Assembly: GCF_037039395.1 (NCBI RefSeq)
Contig: NZ_CP146242.1
Location: 1,364,001-1,428,000 of the forward strand
Direction: 5' to 3'
From: Agrobacterium vitis
Lineage (GTDB): Bacteria > Pseudomonadota > Alphaproteobacteria > Rhizobiales > Rhizobiaceae
Length of the DNA: 64,000 bases
Position 1 is the stretch's first letter, and every line of letters starts with the position of its first letter. Shown in pieces: positions 1-8,740 of this stretch. The notes below the pieces were generated by a model that was not told where the DNA came from, did not search any database, and saw only the letters and a list, made by a program, of their open reading frames with translations. The translations under genes were made by a program, and so were the position numbers.

Positions 1-230
1 AACAGCGGATCGCGTTTCGCCGCCCAGACCGCCGCGAAATGCCCGACGGCCCATATGGCGAGGCCGACCAGCCAGAGACGGAGGCCAAGGCCGACGGCTC
101 CGGCGAGCGTCCCGTTCATGATGGCGATGCTTCGCGGAGCGCCGCCGAGCAGGATGTGCTCGGTTAGCGCCCGATGGACGGTGACGGTAAAGCCCGGCAG
201 GTCGTTGGTGTGTTCCAGAATACCCGCCAT
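1..230 (-). CDS. trbD: TrbD, conjugal transfer membrane protein (partial, 3' end off window)
   Basis: The reading frame starts at ATG 230 with MAGILEHTNDLPGFTVTVHR, the typical TrbD opening, followed by a hydrophobic stretch (residues about 45-70), and runs off the window edge without a stop. TrbD is a small inner-membrane component of the P-type mating-pair apparatus, the equivalent of VirB3, which works with the TrbE ATPase. The ATG overlaps the trbC TGA (ATGA), so the two are translationally coupled. The order trbB-trbC-trbD matches the IncP/Ti trb operon. Only 76 codons are present. Confidence 0.9.
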   Translation of the reverse strand, partial: MAGILEHTNDLPGFTVTVHRALTEHILLGGAPRSIAIMNGTLAGAVGLGLRLWLVGLAIWAVGHFAAVWAAKRDPL

Positions 231-646
231 CAGACGAGCGCCCCGCCGCCGAAGCTGAAGAAGCTGAGAAAGAAGGAACTGGCCGCAAAGGCGATCGACA
301 GCCCGAAGACGATCTGGATCAGCCTCCTGAAGCCGCCGCTCGTGTCGCCGAAAGCTAGCGCTAGCCCGGTGGCAATAATGATGATGACGGCGACGATCTT
401 GGCGACCGGCCCTTCGATGGATTCGAGGATCGACTGAAGCGGCGCCTCCCACGGCATGGAGGAACCGGAAGCATGAGCCGGCACAGCCGCCGTCATCATG
501 ATCGTGGCGACGGCCGCCGGGCTCATGAAGTGGCGACGCAAGCCGCCGAAAGACGGCGTGTGCCCGCTCGCCTGAACCGGCACCATGGACAAGATGATGG
601 GCGGGCTGAAGAGCTTCGACAGAACAGGCGGGACACGGAGGGACAT
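230..646 (-). CDS. trbC: TrbC, conjugative pilin precursor
   Basis: A 138-residue protein with an N-terminal signal region (hydrophobic stretch followed by PAHASG near residues 57-61), then a mature part with two hydrophobic helices (about residues 81-97 and 108-130). This is the layout of TrbC/VirB2 pilins, which are cleaved and, in IncP, cyclised to form the pilus. It lies two bases downstream of trbB and overlaps trbD by ATGA, so it is inside the trb operon. The leader looks long; an internal ATG at about residue 41 (MSPAAVATIM) is a plausible alternative start. Confidence 0.9.
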   Translation of the reverse strand: MSLRVPPVLSKLFSPPIILSMVPVQASGHTPSFGGLRRHFMSPAAVATIMMTAAVPAHASGSSMPWEAPLQSILESIEGPVAKIVAVIIIIATGLALAFGDTSGGFRRLIQIVFGLSIAFAASSFFLSFFSFGGGALV

Positions 647-648
647 GA

Positions 649-1644
649 CTATTCTCCTTTCGGGAGCGGTTGGCGGTCGGGGGAAAAGCGTGCGGGGGCG
701 ACGCGGTAGTCGCCGTCAGGACCGAGCCCATCGACACGAGCGAGTTCGCAGAGCCGGCGCGCGGGCCCGCGACCGGAGAGAACCGCCACGATGTCGATGG
801 TCTCGGCGATCAGTGCCTTGGGGACGGTGACGACAGCTTCCTGAATGAGCTGTTCGAGCCGGCGGAGCGCGCCGATGCTGGTGCCGGCGTGGATGGTGCC
901 GATGCCGCCGGGATGCCCCGTTCCCCAAAGTTTCAGGAGATCAAGGGCTTCCGGACCTCGCACTTCGCCGACGATGATGCGATCGGGCCGGAAGCGCATC
1001 GCCGAGCGCGCCAGATCTGTCAGATTGGCGATGAAGTCCTTGGTGCGCATCGGCACCTTGTTCTCGGACTGGCTTTGAAGCTCGCGCGTGTCCTCGATGA
1101 TGAGAAGCCGGTCCTGCGCCTTCGCGACTTCGGCCAGCAGTGCATTGGTAAGCGTCGTCTTGCCGGTGCCGGTGCCGCCTGCGACCAGCACGTTGGCGTG
1201 CGAGGCGACGGCCTCGCGCAGCAACGCCGCCTGATCGGCGGTCATCGTTCCTGCCGAAACATAGTCGTCGAGGGTGAACACCGAGATCGCCGGCTTGCGG
1301 ATGGCGAAGGCCGGACCTGTGACGATCGGAGGCAGGAGACCTTCGAAGCGTTCGCCGCTGTCGGGCAATTCGGCCGAAACACGCGGGGCGCCGGCATGAA
1401 CCTCCGCGCCGACATGGTGAGCAACCAGTCGGATGATGCGTTCGCCATCCGCGGGCAAGATGCGCTCGCCGGTGTCGGACATGCCCTCCGAGAGACGGTC
1501 GATCCACAAGCGCCCATCGGGATTGAGCATCACTTCGACAACGCCGGGATCTTCCAGAAAGCGGGCGATGGCAGCACCCAGCGCGGTGCGCAACATCCGA
1601 GCGCCACGCGCAAAGCCTTCCGAATTTCGATGCGAGACTGCCAT
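649..1644 (-). CDS. trbB: TrbB, P-type conjugative transfer ATPase
   Basis: 331 residues, the usual length for TrbB/VirB11 hexameric secretion ATPases, which energise pilus assembly and substrate transfer at the inner membrane. Walker A is GGTGTGKTT (residues 156-164). The IIEDTREL segment (about 182-189) and the [14 protein letters not shown] segment (Asp/Glu and His box region) match the family. ATG 1644 is chosen because a GGGGA Shine-Dalgarno lies just upstream; that SD is inside a predicted hairpin (1650-1667). It is the first gene of trbBCD and follows an RHH gene after a 166-base gap. Confidence 0.95.
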   Translation of the reverse strand: MAVSHRNSEGFARGARMLRTALGAAIARFLEDPGVVEVMLNPDGRLWIDRLSEGMSDTGERILPADGERIIRLVAHHVGAEVHAGAPRVSAELPDSGERFEGLLPPIVTGPAFAIRKPAISVFTLDDYVSAGTMTADQAALLREAVASHANVLVAGGTGTGKTTLTNALLAEVAKAQDRLLIIEDTRELQSQSENKVPMRTKDFIANLTDLARSAMRFRPDRIIVGEVRGPEALDLLKLWGTGHPGGIGTIHAGTSIGALRRLEQLIQEAVVTVPKALIAETIDIVAVLSGRGPARRLCELARVDGLGPDGDYRVAPARFSPDRQPLPKGE

Positions 1645-1649
1645 CCGAT

Positions 1650-1691
1650 CCCCGTTTCTCGCCGGGGAAATCAGACTGTCCCCGGACGGGG
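1650..1691 (-). promoter_or_regulatory. Two G/C hairpins covering the trbB ribosome binding site
   Basis: On the minus strand the trbB leader contains CCCCG-TC-CGGGG followed by CCCCG-GCGAGAAA-CGGGG. The last CGGGG includes the GGGGA that is the only good Shine-Dalgarno for trbB, four to nine bases before the ATG. The four arms can also pair in alternative combinations (first CCCCG with last CGGGG). I infer translational control or attenuation at the entry to the trb operon; the hairpins are seen, the function is not shown. Confidence 0.4.
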
Positions 1692-1810
1692 ATGATTAAA
1701 AGAGCCGGAAGTTCATGCGATTCAACAAGGAAATGGCGTCGTAGTAGTATAGCGTGCAAATACAGGAAAACGGCGATGGAGCTGTCTTCTTGAACCAACC
1801 GAGGCGACGA

Positions 1811-2275
1811 CTATTTGCGGTATGTACCCGCGTGTGGCGAGACCTGTCCGTCAGATGAGTCGGCGATGTCCTCAGAGATTTCCTGCCTGAGTTTCGGCCC
1901 CTGTGCCAGACGTCGGCCGAGTGCCGTGACGAACGCCTCGTAGCGTTCGCCGGCCTTGGCCCGCGCCGCCTGTGCGGCCGGTTCAGGCAAGGCTGGCGTG
2001 GTGGCGAGCCAGAAGCGGACGAAGACGGCCAGCGTTTCGACCGAGATACCGACATCGCGCTCCAGCCGCGTCATGCGGCGGTCGATCTGATCGAGGCGCT
2101 TGGCGATCAATGCCTCCCGCCGTTCGGCGTCGTCCGGCGACAGGAAGGAAGCGACGGCCGCCTCCGCAATCAAAGACATCGGCTGCTCCCGGCGCGCTGC
2201 ATAATCCGAGAGCATCGTCATGACGTCAGGTTCGAGATAGACGGAGATCTGCGCTTTCTTTTTTCTGCCAGTCAT
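1811..2275 (-). CDS. CopG/RHH-type protein, traG-linked
   Basis: 154 residues. The N-terminus (KKKAQISVYLEPDVMTMLSDY) has the ribbon-helix-helix pattern of a beta strand followed by two helices, and the rest is helical and Arg/Ala-rich with a possible coiled coil around residues 55-75. Such proteins commonly sit directly after traG in these elements and are annotated as CopG-family regulators. ATG 2275 is preferred over GTG 2284 because a GGAG lies 11 bases before the ATG but only two before the GTG; the GTG would overlap the traG stop. Likely a regulator of the transfer genes (inference). Confidence 0.75.
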   Translation of the reverse strand: MTGRKKKAQISVYLEPDVMTMLSDYAARREQPMSLIAEAAVASFLSPDDAERREALIAKRLDQIDRRMTRLERDVGISVETLAVFVRFWLATTPALPEPAAQAARAKAGERYEAFVTALGRRLAQGPKLRQEISEDIADSSDGQVSPHAGTYRK

Positions 2276-2280
2276 GGTGC

Positions 2281-4266
2281 TCACAGCTCCATCCCGTCAT
2301 TCGGATCAAGCGAGACCTGTCGCGCCACACCTTGCATGAGGCGGGCCATTCGGCGGTTCCGGGTGGCTTCCTCCTCCATCTCATCGGGAGGATCGATCTC
2401 GAATTCGTTTTCGATGGGCTCCTTCTTCTCGACAGGTTTCACGCGGCTCAGTTCGGGTTGACGCCGGCGCTCGGATTCGGTCGGATCCTCATCCTCCTCG
2501 GCGGTGCCCGCCACAGCTTCGTTGAACGGGAGATGAGCCGGGATCGGCAGGCGGCTCCAGTCGTCCGGATGCGGTTCGCCGGTACGGACCAGCTTCGGCG
2601 GCGGCAGTATCCGCTCCTGAAACCTTGCGTCCTCGAAGTATCGCGCCTTCTTCGCCCGGATCGGCGGCGTTCCTGCGACCATGACGATTTCGTCAGCCGG
2701 GGGAAGCTGCATGATCTCGCCAGGGGTGAGCAGCGGTCGCGCGGTTTCCGAGCGCGAGACCATCAAATGCCCGAGCCAGGGCGACAGCCGATGCCCGGCA
2801 TAGTTCTTCATCGCCTTCATTTCGGTGGCGGTGCCAAGCGCGTCGCTCACCCTCTTCGCCGTCCTTTCGTCATTCGTCGCGAACGACACCCTCACATGGC
2901 AGTTGTCGAGGATCGAGTTGTTCGGCCCATAGGCTTTCTCGATCTGGTTCAGCGACTGGGCGATCAGGAATGATTTGAGGCCATAGCCCGCCATGAAGGC
3001 CAAGGCGCTCTCGAAAAAATCCAGCCTGCCCAATGCCGGAAACTCGTCCAGCATCAGCAGTAGCCGGTGACGCCCGCCCCTCGCCTGCAAATCCTCGGTC
3101 AAACGGCGGCCAATCTGGTTGAGGATGAGGCGAATGAGCGGCTTGGTGCGATTGATGTCGGACGGCGGCACGACGAGGTAAAGCGTCGTCGGGCGCTTGC
3201 TGCCAACGATGTCGGTAATGCGCCAGTCGCAGCGCCGCGTCACTTCGGCAACGACAGGATCGCGGTACAGGCCCAGAAACGACATGGCGGTCGACAGCAC
3301 GCCCGATCGCTCGTTGTCGGATTTGTTCAGCAGCTCACGCGCGGCCGACGCGATAACCGGGTGCGGGCCTGCGTCACCCAGATGCGCGGTCTTCATCATC
3401 GCAGCGAGCGTCGATTCGATCGGCCGCTTCGGATCGGACAGAAATGCCGCGACGCCGGCCAGCGTCTTGTCCTTCTCGGCATAAAGGACGTGCAGGATCG
3501 CTCCGACCAGCAGCGCGTGGCTGGTCTTCTCCCAATGGTTCCTTTTGTCCAGCGACCCTTCCGGATCGACCAGGATGTCGGCAATGTTCTGGACGTCGCG
3601 GACTTCCCATTCACCCCGCCGCACCTCGAGTAGCGGATTGTAGGCTGCCGATCGTGCATTGGTCGGGTCAAACAGCAGCACGCGGCCGTGCCGGGATCGG
3701 AAGCCGGCGGTGAGTGTCCAGTTCTCCCCCTTGATGTCGTGGACGATGGCCGAACCTGGCCAGGTGAGCAGCGAGGGCACGACCAGGCCGACGCCCTTGC
3801 CCGATCTCGTGGGCGCAAAACATAAGACGTGCTCCGGGCCATCATGCCGCAGATAGGCCCGATCAAGCCTGCCGAGAACAACACCGTCCTGGTCGAGCAG
3901 ACCGGCAGCCTTCACTTCCTCCGGCTCGGCCCAGCGCGCCGATCCGTAGGTCGCAACATTCTTGGCCTCGCGCGCCCGCCAGACCGACATGCCGATCGCA
4001 ACCGCGATGGCGATGAAACCGCCAGACGCCGCGATCATACCGCCTTCGACGAAGATCGGTGGCGCATAGGCATCGTAGAAATACCACCACCAGAAGAAGG
4101 CCGGAGGATAATAGATCGGCCAGCCGGCCAGCTCGAACCAGGGCTGGCCGAGCTGGGGCTGGAAGCCGAGGCGCCAGGCCGTCCACTGTGTCGCTCCCCA
4201 GGTCGTCATCAGCACGATCAGGAAGACGGTGAGGATCTGGCCCCAGAGAATTTTCGTCGCGGACAT
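2281..4266 (-). CDS. traG: TraG/VirD4-type conjugal coupling protein
   Basis: 661 residues. Two N-terminal membrane segments (about residues 8-30 and 72-95) are followed by a RecA-like ATPase with Walker A APTRSGKG (151-158) and Walker B RLLLMLDEFP (401-410). This is the inner-membrane DNA-pumping ATPase that links the relaxosome to the type IV secretion channel. The C-terminal tail is acidic and charged, as often in this subfamily. It stands between the relaxase (27 bases upstream) and the RHH gene. Start ATG 4266 has AAAGGA upstream. It is full length and looks intact. Confidence 0.95.
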   Translation of the reverse strand: MSATKILWGQILTVFLIVLMTTWGATQWTAWRLGFQPQLGQPWFELAGWPIYYPPAFFWWWYFYDAYAPPIFVEGGMIAASGGFIAIAVAIGMSVWRAREAKNVATYGSARWAEPEEVKAAGLLDQDGVVLGRLDRAYLRHDGPEHVLCFAPTRSGKGVGLVVPSLLTWPGSAIVHDIKGENWTLTAGFRSRHGRVLLFDPTNARSAAYNPLLEVRRGEWEVRDVQNIADILVDPEGSLDKRNHWEKTSHALLVGAILHVLYAEKDKTLAGVAAFLSDPKRPIESTLAAMMKTAHLGDAGPHPVIASAARELLNKSDNERSGVLSTAMSFLGLYRDPVVAEVTRRCDWRITDIVGSKRPTTLYLVVPPSDINRTKPLIRLILNQIGRRLTEDLQARGGRHRLLLMLDEFPALGRLDFFESALAFMAGYGLKSFLIAQSLNQIEKAYGPNNSILDNCHVRVSFATNDERTAKRVSDALGTATEMKAMKNYAGHRLSPWLGHLMVSRSETARPLLTPGEIMQLPPADEIVMVAGTPPIRAKKARYFEDARFQERILPPPKLVRTGEPHPDDWSRLPIPAHLPFNEAVAGTAEEDEDPTESERRRQPELSRVKPVEKKEPIENEFEIDPPDEMEEEATRNRRMARLMQGVARQVSLDPNDGMEL

Positions 4267-4293
4267 GGCGTTGGTCCTTTCATGTATTGAGGT

Positions 4294-6033
4294 TTAAAGG
4301 CCGAGCCCCCGCTTGCGGCCAAAACTCCAGTCGATGCCGCCGTCGTTGCGGGCGACGCCGGAGACGTGGCGACCGAGCTGTTTTTCCAGGGATGGCGACC
4401 ACGGTACGAGCTGGAAGCCGAGACCGTCGTCGATCATCGCGTAGCGGCCCGACGCGAGCGCGAAGCGTTGCCGATAGGTGCCGGCGACATGTTCGCCGCC
4501 TGCGGCCCCGTTGAATGGCTGACCCGTCTCGGTGGCGAGTTTCTCGCCAAGCGTATCGAGTTCGCGGCGGCGCAAGGTGTCGACCAGCCGGCGGGCGAAC
4601 ACCACGCTGCGGCCCTGGCGCTCGGCAAGACCTTCGGAGATCAGATGGTCAGCGCGCCGGTCCATAGCCTGCTGCACCTCGGCGCCGAAGCCGCCATCGG
4701 AGAGCGACAATGGTTCTCTTGCCACCGCCTGCCGGTCGAGCCAAGTCGCGCCCGATGCCGTGACCTGTCGCTCGATGTCGAGATCGGAGCGAACGGCGAG
4801 CGCGACACGGCGCTCACCACGCGCGTCATCGAACTTGCGCAGCTCGACAATCGAGCCGGGAGCGCTGTCGCCGGCCGCATCGAGATCGGGCAGCTTGATG
4901 TGATGGGTACGGCCATCGACGCCATCGACGACGGCATAGGCCGAGCCCTTCAGTTCGTCGTCGAGACCGCGATCGACCAGGCGGCCGATGATCGGCTCAT
5001 CGAGGCTTTCACCTGCGAGCACATAGTTGGCCGAGCCGCGTTCGATGCCACGGTCCGTCAGCGCCTTGTGCATGCGTTTGATGATGTCGCCACGCTCGCC
5101 GAGTTCGCGCAGTACCGCCTCGGCTTCCGGCTTGACGAACCATTGCGAGTGGCCGACCTGTCCGGCCAGGCCAAGGACTTCCAGCTTGCGCAGGCGTCCG
5201 ACCTTCAGGGCATGAAACTCGTCTGGCTCGCGATCCGATTGCGGCGCAAGATCGATGATACCGGTTTCTCGTGCATCCCGGACAAGCTGACGGTCGAGCT
5301 GGGTCCATCGTTCCGATTCAATCTGGCGCTCCAGCGTGCGGCGGATGTCGAGGTCGGTGCGCGGCCCCAGCTCCTGGGTGATGAGATCGCGCGCCCGGTC
5401 ACGCATCCCCTCCTTGATGTAGTCGCGCGAGATGACGAGATCCTGGCCGTCGTCACGGACGCCGCGCACGATCAGATGGACATGGGGATGCTCGGTGTTC
5501 CAGTGATCGACGGCCACCCAGTCGAGCCGGGTGCCGAGGTCCTTCTCCATCTGTCCGACGAGATCACGGGTGAAGGACTTGAGATCGGACATTTCCAGCG
5601 CGTCGTCTGGCGAGACGATGAACCGGAAATGATGCCGGTCATCCTGGCTCCGCTCGGCGAAGGCGCCGGCGTCAGCATTCTCGGTGTCCGGCCCGAACAG
5701 GCGGGCCTTTTCCCCGTCACGGGTCACGCCCTCGCGGCGCAGATAGTTGAGGTGGGTGCCGAGTGGCGCTGTCCGTCCCGAATGCCGCACGACGCGCGCC
5801 TTGACGACAGCGCCGCGCGAGCGCGACGAGATCAGGCGATTGGCCTGGATGCTGGCGCGCTGACCATGTCCGAAACGTGAGCGATTACCGGGAACAACGC
5901 GGCCGGAGCGCGATACGCCGCCGCCGGCCCTCTTCGCCGCGGCGAGCGCCTGTGCGATAAAGGGCCGCGCCGATTGCCCCCGGCTGGACCGGATGCGCCC
6001 CGGACGGACGCGGAACTCGCGCTCATCGGCCAT
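4294..6033 (-). CDS. Relaxase with C-terminal DUF3363 (RlxS/VirD2-like)
   Basis: 579 residues. The N-terminal relaxase domain carries the three-His metal site EHPHVHLIVRG (His182, 184, 186), and a candidate nicking Tyr is in HLNYLRR (Tyr97). The C-terminal half matches DUF3363. It would nick oriT and stay covalently bound to the transferred strand. ATG 6033 is preferred over TTG 6048 because CAGGG lies nine bases upstream. The candidate nic site is about 150 bases upstream in the intergenic region, as in related systems. The gene sits directly before traG. Confidence 0.92.
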   Translation of the reverse strand: MADEREFRVRPGRIRSSRGQSARPFIAQALAAAKRAGGGVSRSGRVVPGNRSRFGHGQRASIQANRLISSRSRGAVVKARVVRHSGRTAPLGTHLNYLRREGVTRDGEKARLFGPDTENADAGAFAERSQDDRHHFRFIVSPDDALEMSDLKSFTRDLVGQMEKDLGTRLDWVAVDHWNTEHPHVHLIVRGVRDDGQDLVISRDYIKEGMRDRARDLITQELGPRTDLDIRRTLERQIESERWTQLDRQLVRDARETGIIDLAPQSDREPDEFHALKVGRLRKLEVLGLAGQVGHSQWFVKPEAEAVLRELGERGDIIKRMHKALTDRGIERGSANYVLAGESLDEPIIGRLVDRGLDDELKGSAYAVVDGVDGRTHHIKLPDLDAAGDSAPGSIVELRKFDDARGERRVALAVRSDLDIERQVTASGATWLDRQAVAREPLSLSDGGFGAEVQQAMDRRADHLISEGLAERQGRSVVFARRLVDTLRRRELDTLGEKLATETGQPFNGAAGGEHVAGTYRQRFALASGRYAMIDDGLGFQLVPWSPSLEKQLGRHVSGVARNDGGIDWSFGRKRGLGL

Positions 6034-6039
6034 GGCGTA

Positions 6040-6190
6040 GCCCTGCAATGTTCAGAAAATCTCGTAGAGACAGGGTGTTGGGTCGTTGGCGAACATTGCG
6101 GCAGAGCCGGGAAATGTGCGCAACGGGGCAGAAACCCCAGCAAAAACAACCACCCGACCGCCACGCAATGTGCGTCCTTTTATCCTGCCA
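6040..6190. other. Candidate oriT with P-type nic site
   Basis: The gap between the relaxase and the transglycosylase holds TATCCTGC (6181-6188), matching the P-type nic consensus YATCCTG^Y, preceded by AATGTGCGTCC, which resembles the GTGCGCCCT block beside nic in IncP/Ti-type origins. Upstream are a perfect 9-bp inverted repeat GCAATGTTC (6045-6053) / GAACATTGC (6091-6099) and a GGGG-cagaaa-CCCC hairpin at about 6125-6138. Position next to the relaxase gene supports oriT. Nicking is not shown. Confidence 0.55.
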
Positions 6191-6276
6191 TCCTCCGGTT
6201 GCTTCTCCTGCCTCCACCCCCGGCACCCTCCATGATGCGCCAGAGCCCGACAGGATGCGAAAGAGCCGGTTGAGGG

Positions 6277-7044
6277 TCATTGCGGACCGTCCCCCTCGCG
6301 CCGGGTGAGGAAAATGGCGTCTGGCTGCGATGCGGCGGCGCGATCGTCCTGTGCCGGAACGGAAGGTTGCCGGCCGCTCGACGGATGATCGGCGGCTCGA
6401 TCATCGGCAGGCCGGCGGTTATCGCCGCGCGCCACGAAGAGCGGTGCCTCGCGCCAATCGGCCGGTGGCTGGAATGCGGTTCGCGGCCTGTCCGCAGGAG
6501 CTGCACTGCCCAGAGCGGGTGCGAGCAAAGCGACATAGGCGCGCGTTTCGGCCGGCAGGGAACGGCCGGTTGCGAGGTATTCGTCGTAGAGCGCCGGTCC
6601 CGCATTGTAAGCCGCGAGCATGGCCGGAACCGTGCGGTAGCGATCGAGCATCTCGCGCAGATAGGCCGTGCCGGCGATGATGTTGTCGCGCGGATCGAAA
6701 GGATCGCGCCCAAGCCGGTAACGGGTGCGCAGTTCGGCCCATGTGCCGGGCATAATCTGCATGAGCCCGAGGGCACCGGCAGGCGATACAGCGCGCACGT
6801 CGTCATGGCTTTCGGTACGCTTCACCGCGACGATCCATGTCTGCGGGATGCCGAAGCGCTGCGATGCCTCGGCGATGTGCGCAGCATAAGGATCGGCAGT
6901 CGCCGTGCGTGTCGCTGGCAGCGTTTGCGCGCATACCGAGACCGTGGCAGGCGCGGCGAAGGCCAGGCCGGAAAGGAGAAAAAGGACAGCCCTATGCCGG
7001 ACGGCTGACCGACCGGCATAGGAGCTACTGCAAGGAGCCGGCAC
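6277..7044 (-). CDS. Lytic transglycosylase, conjugation-associated (VirB1-like)
   Basis: 255 residues with an N-terminal signal peptide (hydrophobic segment about residues 18-39) and an SLT/goose-lysozyme fold domain. The catalytic Glu is in KRTESH (Glu78), followed by the family signature AGALGLMQIMPGTW and, further on, AAYNAGPA. It cleaves peptidoglycan in the periplasm to let the transfer channel through. Start GTG 7044 is supported by AGGAGG at ideal spacing, lying over the end of the DUF736 gene (three bases between the genes). The C-terminal tail is proline/arginine-rich and low complexity. Confidence 0.9.
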   Translation of the reverse strand: MPAPCSSSYAGRSAVRHRAVLFLLSGLAFAAPATVSVCAQTLPATRTATADPYAAHIAEASQRFGIPQTWIVAVKRTESHDDVRAVSPAGALGLMQIMPGTWAELRTRYRLGRDPFDPRDNIIAGTAYLREMLDRYRTVPAMLAAYNAGPALYDEYLATGRSLPAETRAYVALLAPALGSAAPADRPRTAFQPPADWREAPLFVARGDNRRPADDRAADHPSSGRQPSVPAQDDRAAASQPDAIFLTRREGDGPQ

Positions 7045-7047
7045 CGC

Positions 7048-7383
7048 TCAATCCTCCTTGCGTGATTTGGCGGGCCGGTTCATGTGCAGCCCCCAGACCG
7101 TGCTGTCGCCGCCGGACTGGAACAGGTTGGCGCGTAGCGGTTTGGCAAAGAGAGGGCTGTCGATCTTGATGGAGACATATTCGCCGGCGCGTTCACCGAC
7201 ATGCTTCCAGCCCGCGCCGATATCGGAACCCTCGTCACCTGCGAGCAGGACGCGATAGTCCGGAGCGTTCTCGGAGCCCGAGTGCTCGGCGGGAACAAGT
7301 GTGATGTCTTCCTTGATGCCGAGTGCTCTGAACTCTCCTTCAAAGCCAGTTTCCGTCCGGGTGAATTGACCAATCTGGGTCAT
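7048..7383 (-). CDS. DUF736 family protein
   Basis: 111 residues, the usual family length. The start MTQIGQFTRTETGFEGEF and the core APDYRVLL...IGAGWKH match DUF736, a small beta-rich protein found almost only in transfer regions of alphaproteobacterial elements; its biochemical role is unknown. AGGAGG sits just before ATG 7383. It lies between traF and the transglycosylase gene. Confidence 0.9.
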   Translation of the reverse strand: MTQIGQFTRTETGFEGEFRALGIKEDITLVPAEHSGSENAPDYRVLLAGDEGSDIGAGWKHVGERAGEYVSIKIDSPLFAKPLRANLFQSGGDSTVWGLHMNRPAKSRKED

Positions 7384-7428
7384 GCTTGCCTCCTTGGATC
7401 TGCGGTGGGAATGGGCATGGGCACGCCG

Positions 7429-7974
7429 TCACCGCGTCGGCGCGCGCCAAACGAAGTGGCCGTGGCCGTCTTCATCGGTGTAGAGGGGGATTGCCCGGCC
7501 AATCACGGCGGAAGCTGGAAGCGGCCCGAAGTAGCGGCCGTCGAGACTATCCGCGACTTCCCAGTTCATCAGGAAAAGCTCGTCGTCGGCGACGGTGCGG
7601 CAGCCCTGCCAGACCGGCAGGTCGCGGCCCATCTTGTCTCGGCTGAGGGCGGAACCGATGGCAATGCCATCTATCATGATGTCGCGCCTGATCCGGCAAA
7701 CCTGCTGTCCCGGCAGGCCGAGCACACGCTTCAGGAGCGGCACACCGTGACCGACATAGCCACGCCCGACCATGAAGTTGGCGAGCGGCTCGGGCGGCAT
7801 GATGGCGACCAGTTCGGGCACCTCCAGCCGGTCGGCCGGCGCGATGGTGTAGAGCCCGAGCGGCGCGCTGGCGGTGGCGTTCCAGACGAGCCTGGTCGGC
7901 GTCGGAATGAACGCAGCAACGGCAGCGCCCATTGCCGCGAAATACGTCACCATGACATAGCCGAGGCGGGTCAC
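7429..7974 (-). CDS. traF: TraF, S26 family conjugative signal peptidase
   Basis: 181 residues with one N-terminal membrane helix (about residues 6-24), the serine motif SAPLGLY (Ser36) and the lysine motif LLKRVLGLPGQ (Lys82): the Ser-Lys dyad of S26 peptidases. TraF processes the TrbC pilin in IncP-type systems. Start GTG 7974 overlaps the DUF2840 stop (GTGA), implying coupling; a longer frame extends upstream but overlaps DUF2840 and is arginine-rich shadow sequence. Confidence 0.93.
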   Translation of the reverse strand: MTRLGYVMVTYFAAMGAAVAAFIPTPTRLVWNATASAPLGLYTIAPADRLEVPELVAIMPPEPLANFMVGRGYVGHGVPLLKRVLGLPGQQVCRIRRDIMIDGIAIGSALSRDKMGRDLPVWQGCRTVADDELFLMNWEVADSLDGRYFGPLPASAVIGRAIPLYTDEDGHGHFVWRAPTR

Positions 7975-8492
7975 CGTCCGATCCCCTGCCGCTTGAGCCA
8001 TACCTGATGGCGTTCGACAGTGTAGGGACGCGGCAGGTGACCGGCCTGCATCCGGTGGGCGACATGGCGCCAGTGATCGGGCGCGACGTCGCAGGCGTCG
8101 ATGCCGGCGCGCTCCACGGCGTCGATGTGGCGCAGCACGTCCTCGACTTTGGGCCAGCCCTCGATCTTCAGGAGGATTTCGCCGCCGGGGCGCACGAAGG
8201 GCAGCGTCTGATAAGCTTCGCCCGGTTCGATGGCGCGCACGATATCGATGCGCGATATGATCGTGCCGAAATCGTTGGCTGCCCATCGGACGAACGCGAA
8301 CATGCTGTTCGGCCGGAACGACACGACGCGCCGGCGGCGATCGAGGATCAGCTCGTGCGCTTGCTCGCCGAACCTGATCCAGTATTCGACCTTATTCTCG
8401 ATCCATGTCAGCTCGACATGAGTCATGTCGTCGGTGGAGCGTGCGGACGGCAACAGGCCGCCGCGCAAGCGGGGAGCCGCGTTGCCGGTCAT
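7971..8492 (-). CDS. DUF2840 family protein
   Basis: 173 residues. The core beginning at MTHVELTWIENKVEYWIRFG matches DUF2840, a family of unknown function regularly located between parA and traF in alphaproteobacterial conjugative elements. ATG 8492 overlaps the upstream RHH stop (ATGA); an internal ATG at 8426 (MTHVEL) is a possible alternative start. Tight overlaps on both sides place it in the parA-RHH-DUF2840-traF transcription unit. Confidence 0.88.
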   Translation of the reverse strand: MTGNAAPRLRGGLLPSARSTDDMTHVELTWIENKVEYWIRFGEQAHELILDRRRRVVSFRPNSMFAFVRWAANDFGTIISRIDIVRAIEPGEAYQTLPFVRPGGEILLKIEGWPKVEDVLRHIDAVERAGIDACDVAPDHWRHVAHRMQAGHLPRPYTVERHQVWLKRQGIGR

Positions 8493-8740
8493 GAGGGATC
8501 TCCTTCGGTCGGGGGGAATTCGCGCGCGAGCATCTCGCGCAGCATGTCGGCGACGGTGACGCTGCGCCGGAAGGCGGCGATCTTGATCCGTCCGCGCAGC
8601 TCGGGTGTTACGTCGATGGTGAGCCGTGCGGTGAACCCGCCGGCGTCAGCATTGCGTGGCGGCGCCTCGGCGGCCTTGATCCAGTGATCCGGGTCGGCAG
8701 GCCGAGCGGCGAAACCTTTGCGGGACGGACGCTCGGTCAC
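8489..8740 (-). CDS. Small ribbon-helix-helix partition partner
   Basis: 83 residues: a basic, disordered N-terminus (residues 1-35) followed by FTARLTIDVTPELRGRIK and a helix pair, which is an RHH DNA-binding domain. Position directly after parA with a GTGA overlap suggests a ParG/ParC-like centromere binding and autorepressor role (inference). It overlaps DUF2840 by ATGA. Confidence 0.75.
   Translation of the reverse strand: MTERPSRKGFAARPADPDHWIKAAEAPPRNADAGGFTARLTIDVTPELRGRIKIAAFRRSVTVADMLREMLAREFPPTEGDPS

Noticed and set aside
670..1695. Long plus-strand ORF opposite trbB
   Set aside because: It is the antisense shadow of trbB; no motifs, and the minus frame has clear Walker A and family matches.
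4366..5880. 504-codon plus-strand ORF
   Set aside because: Antisense of the relaxase; the sequence has no domain signature and the relaxase frame carries the HxHxH site.
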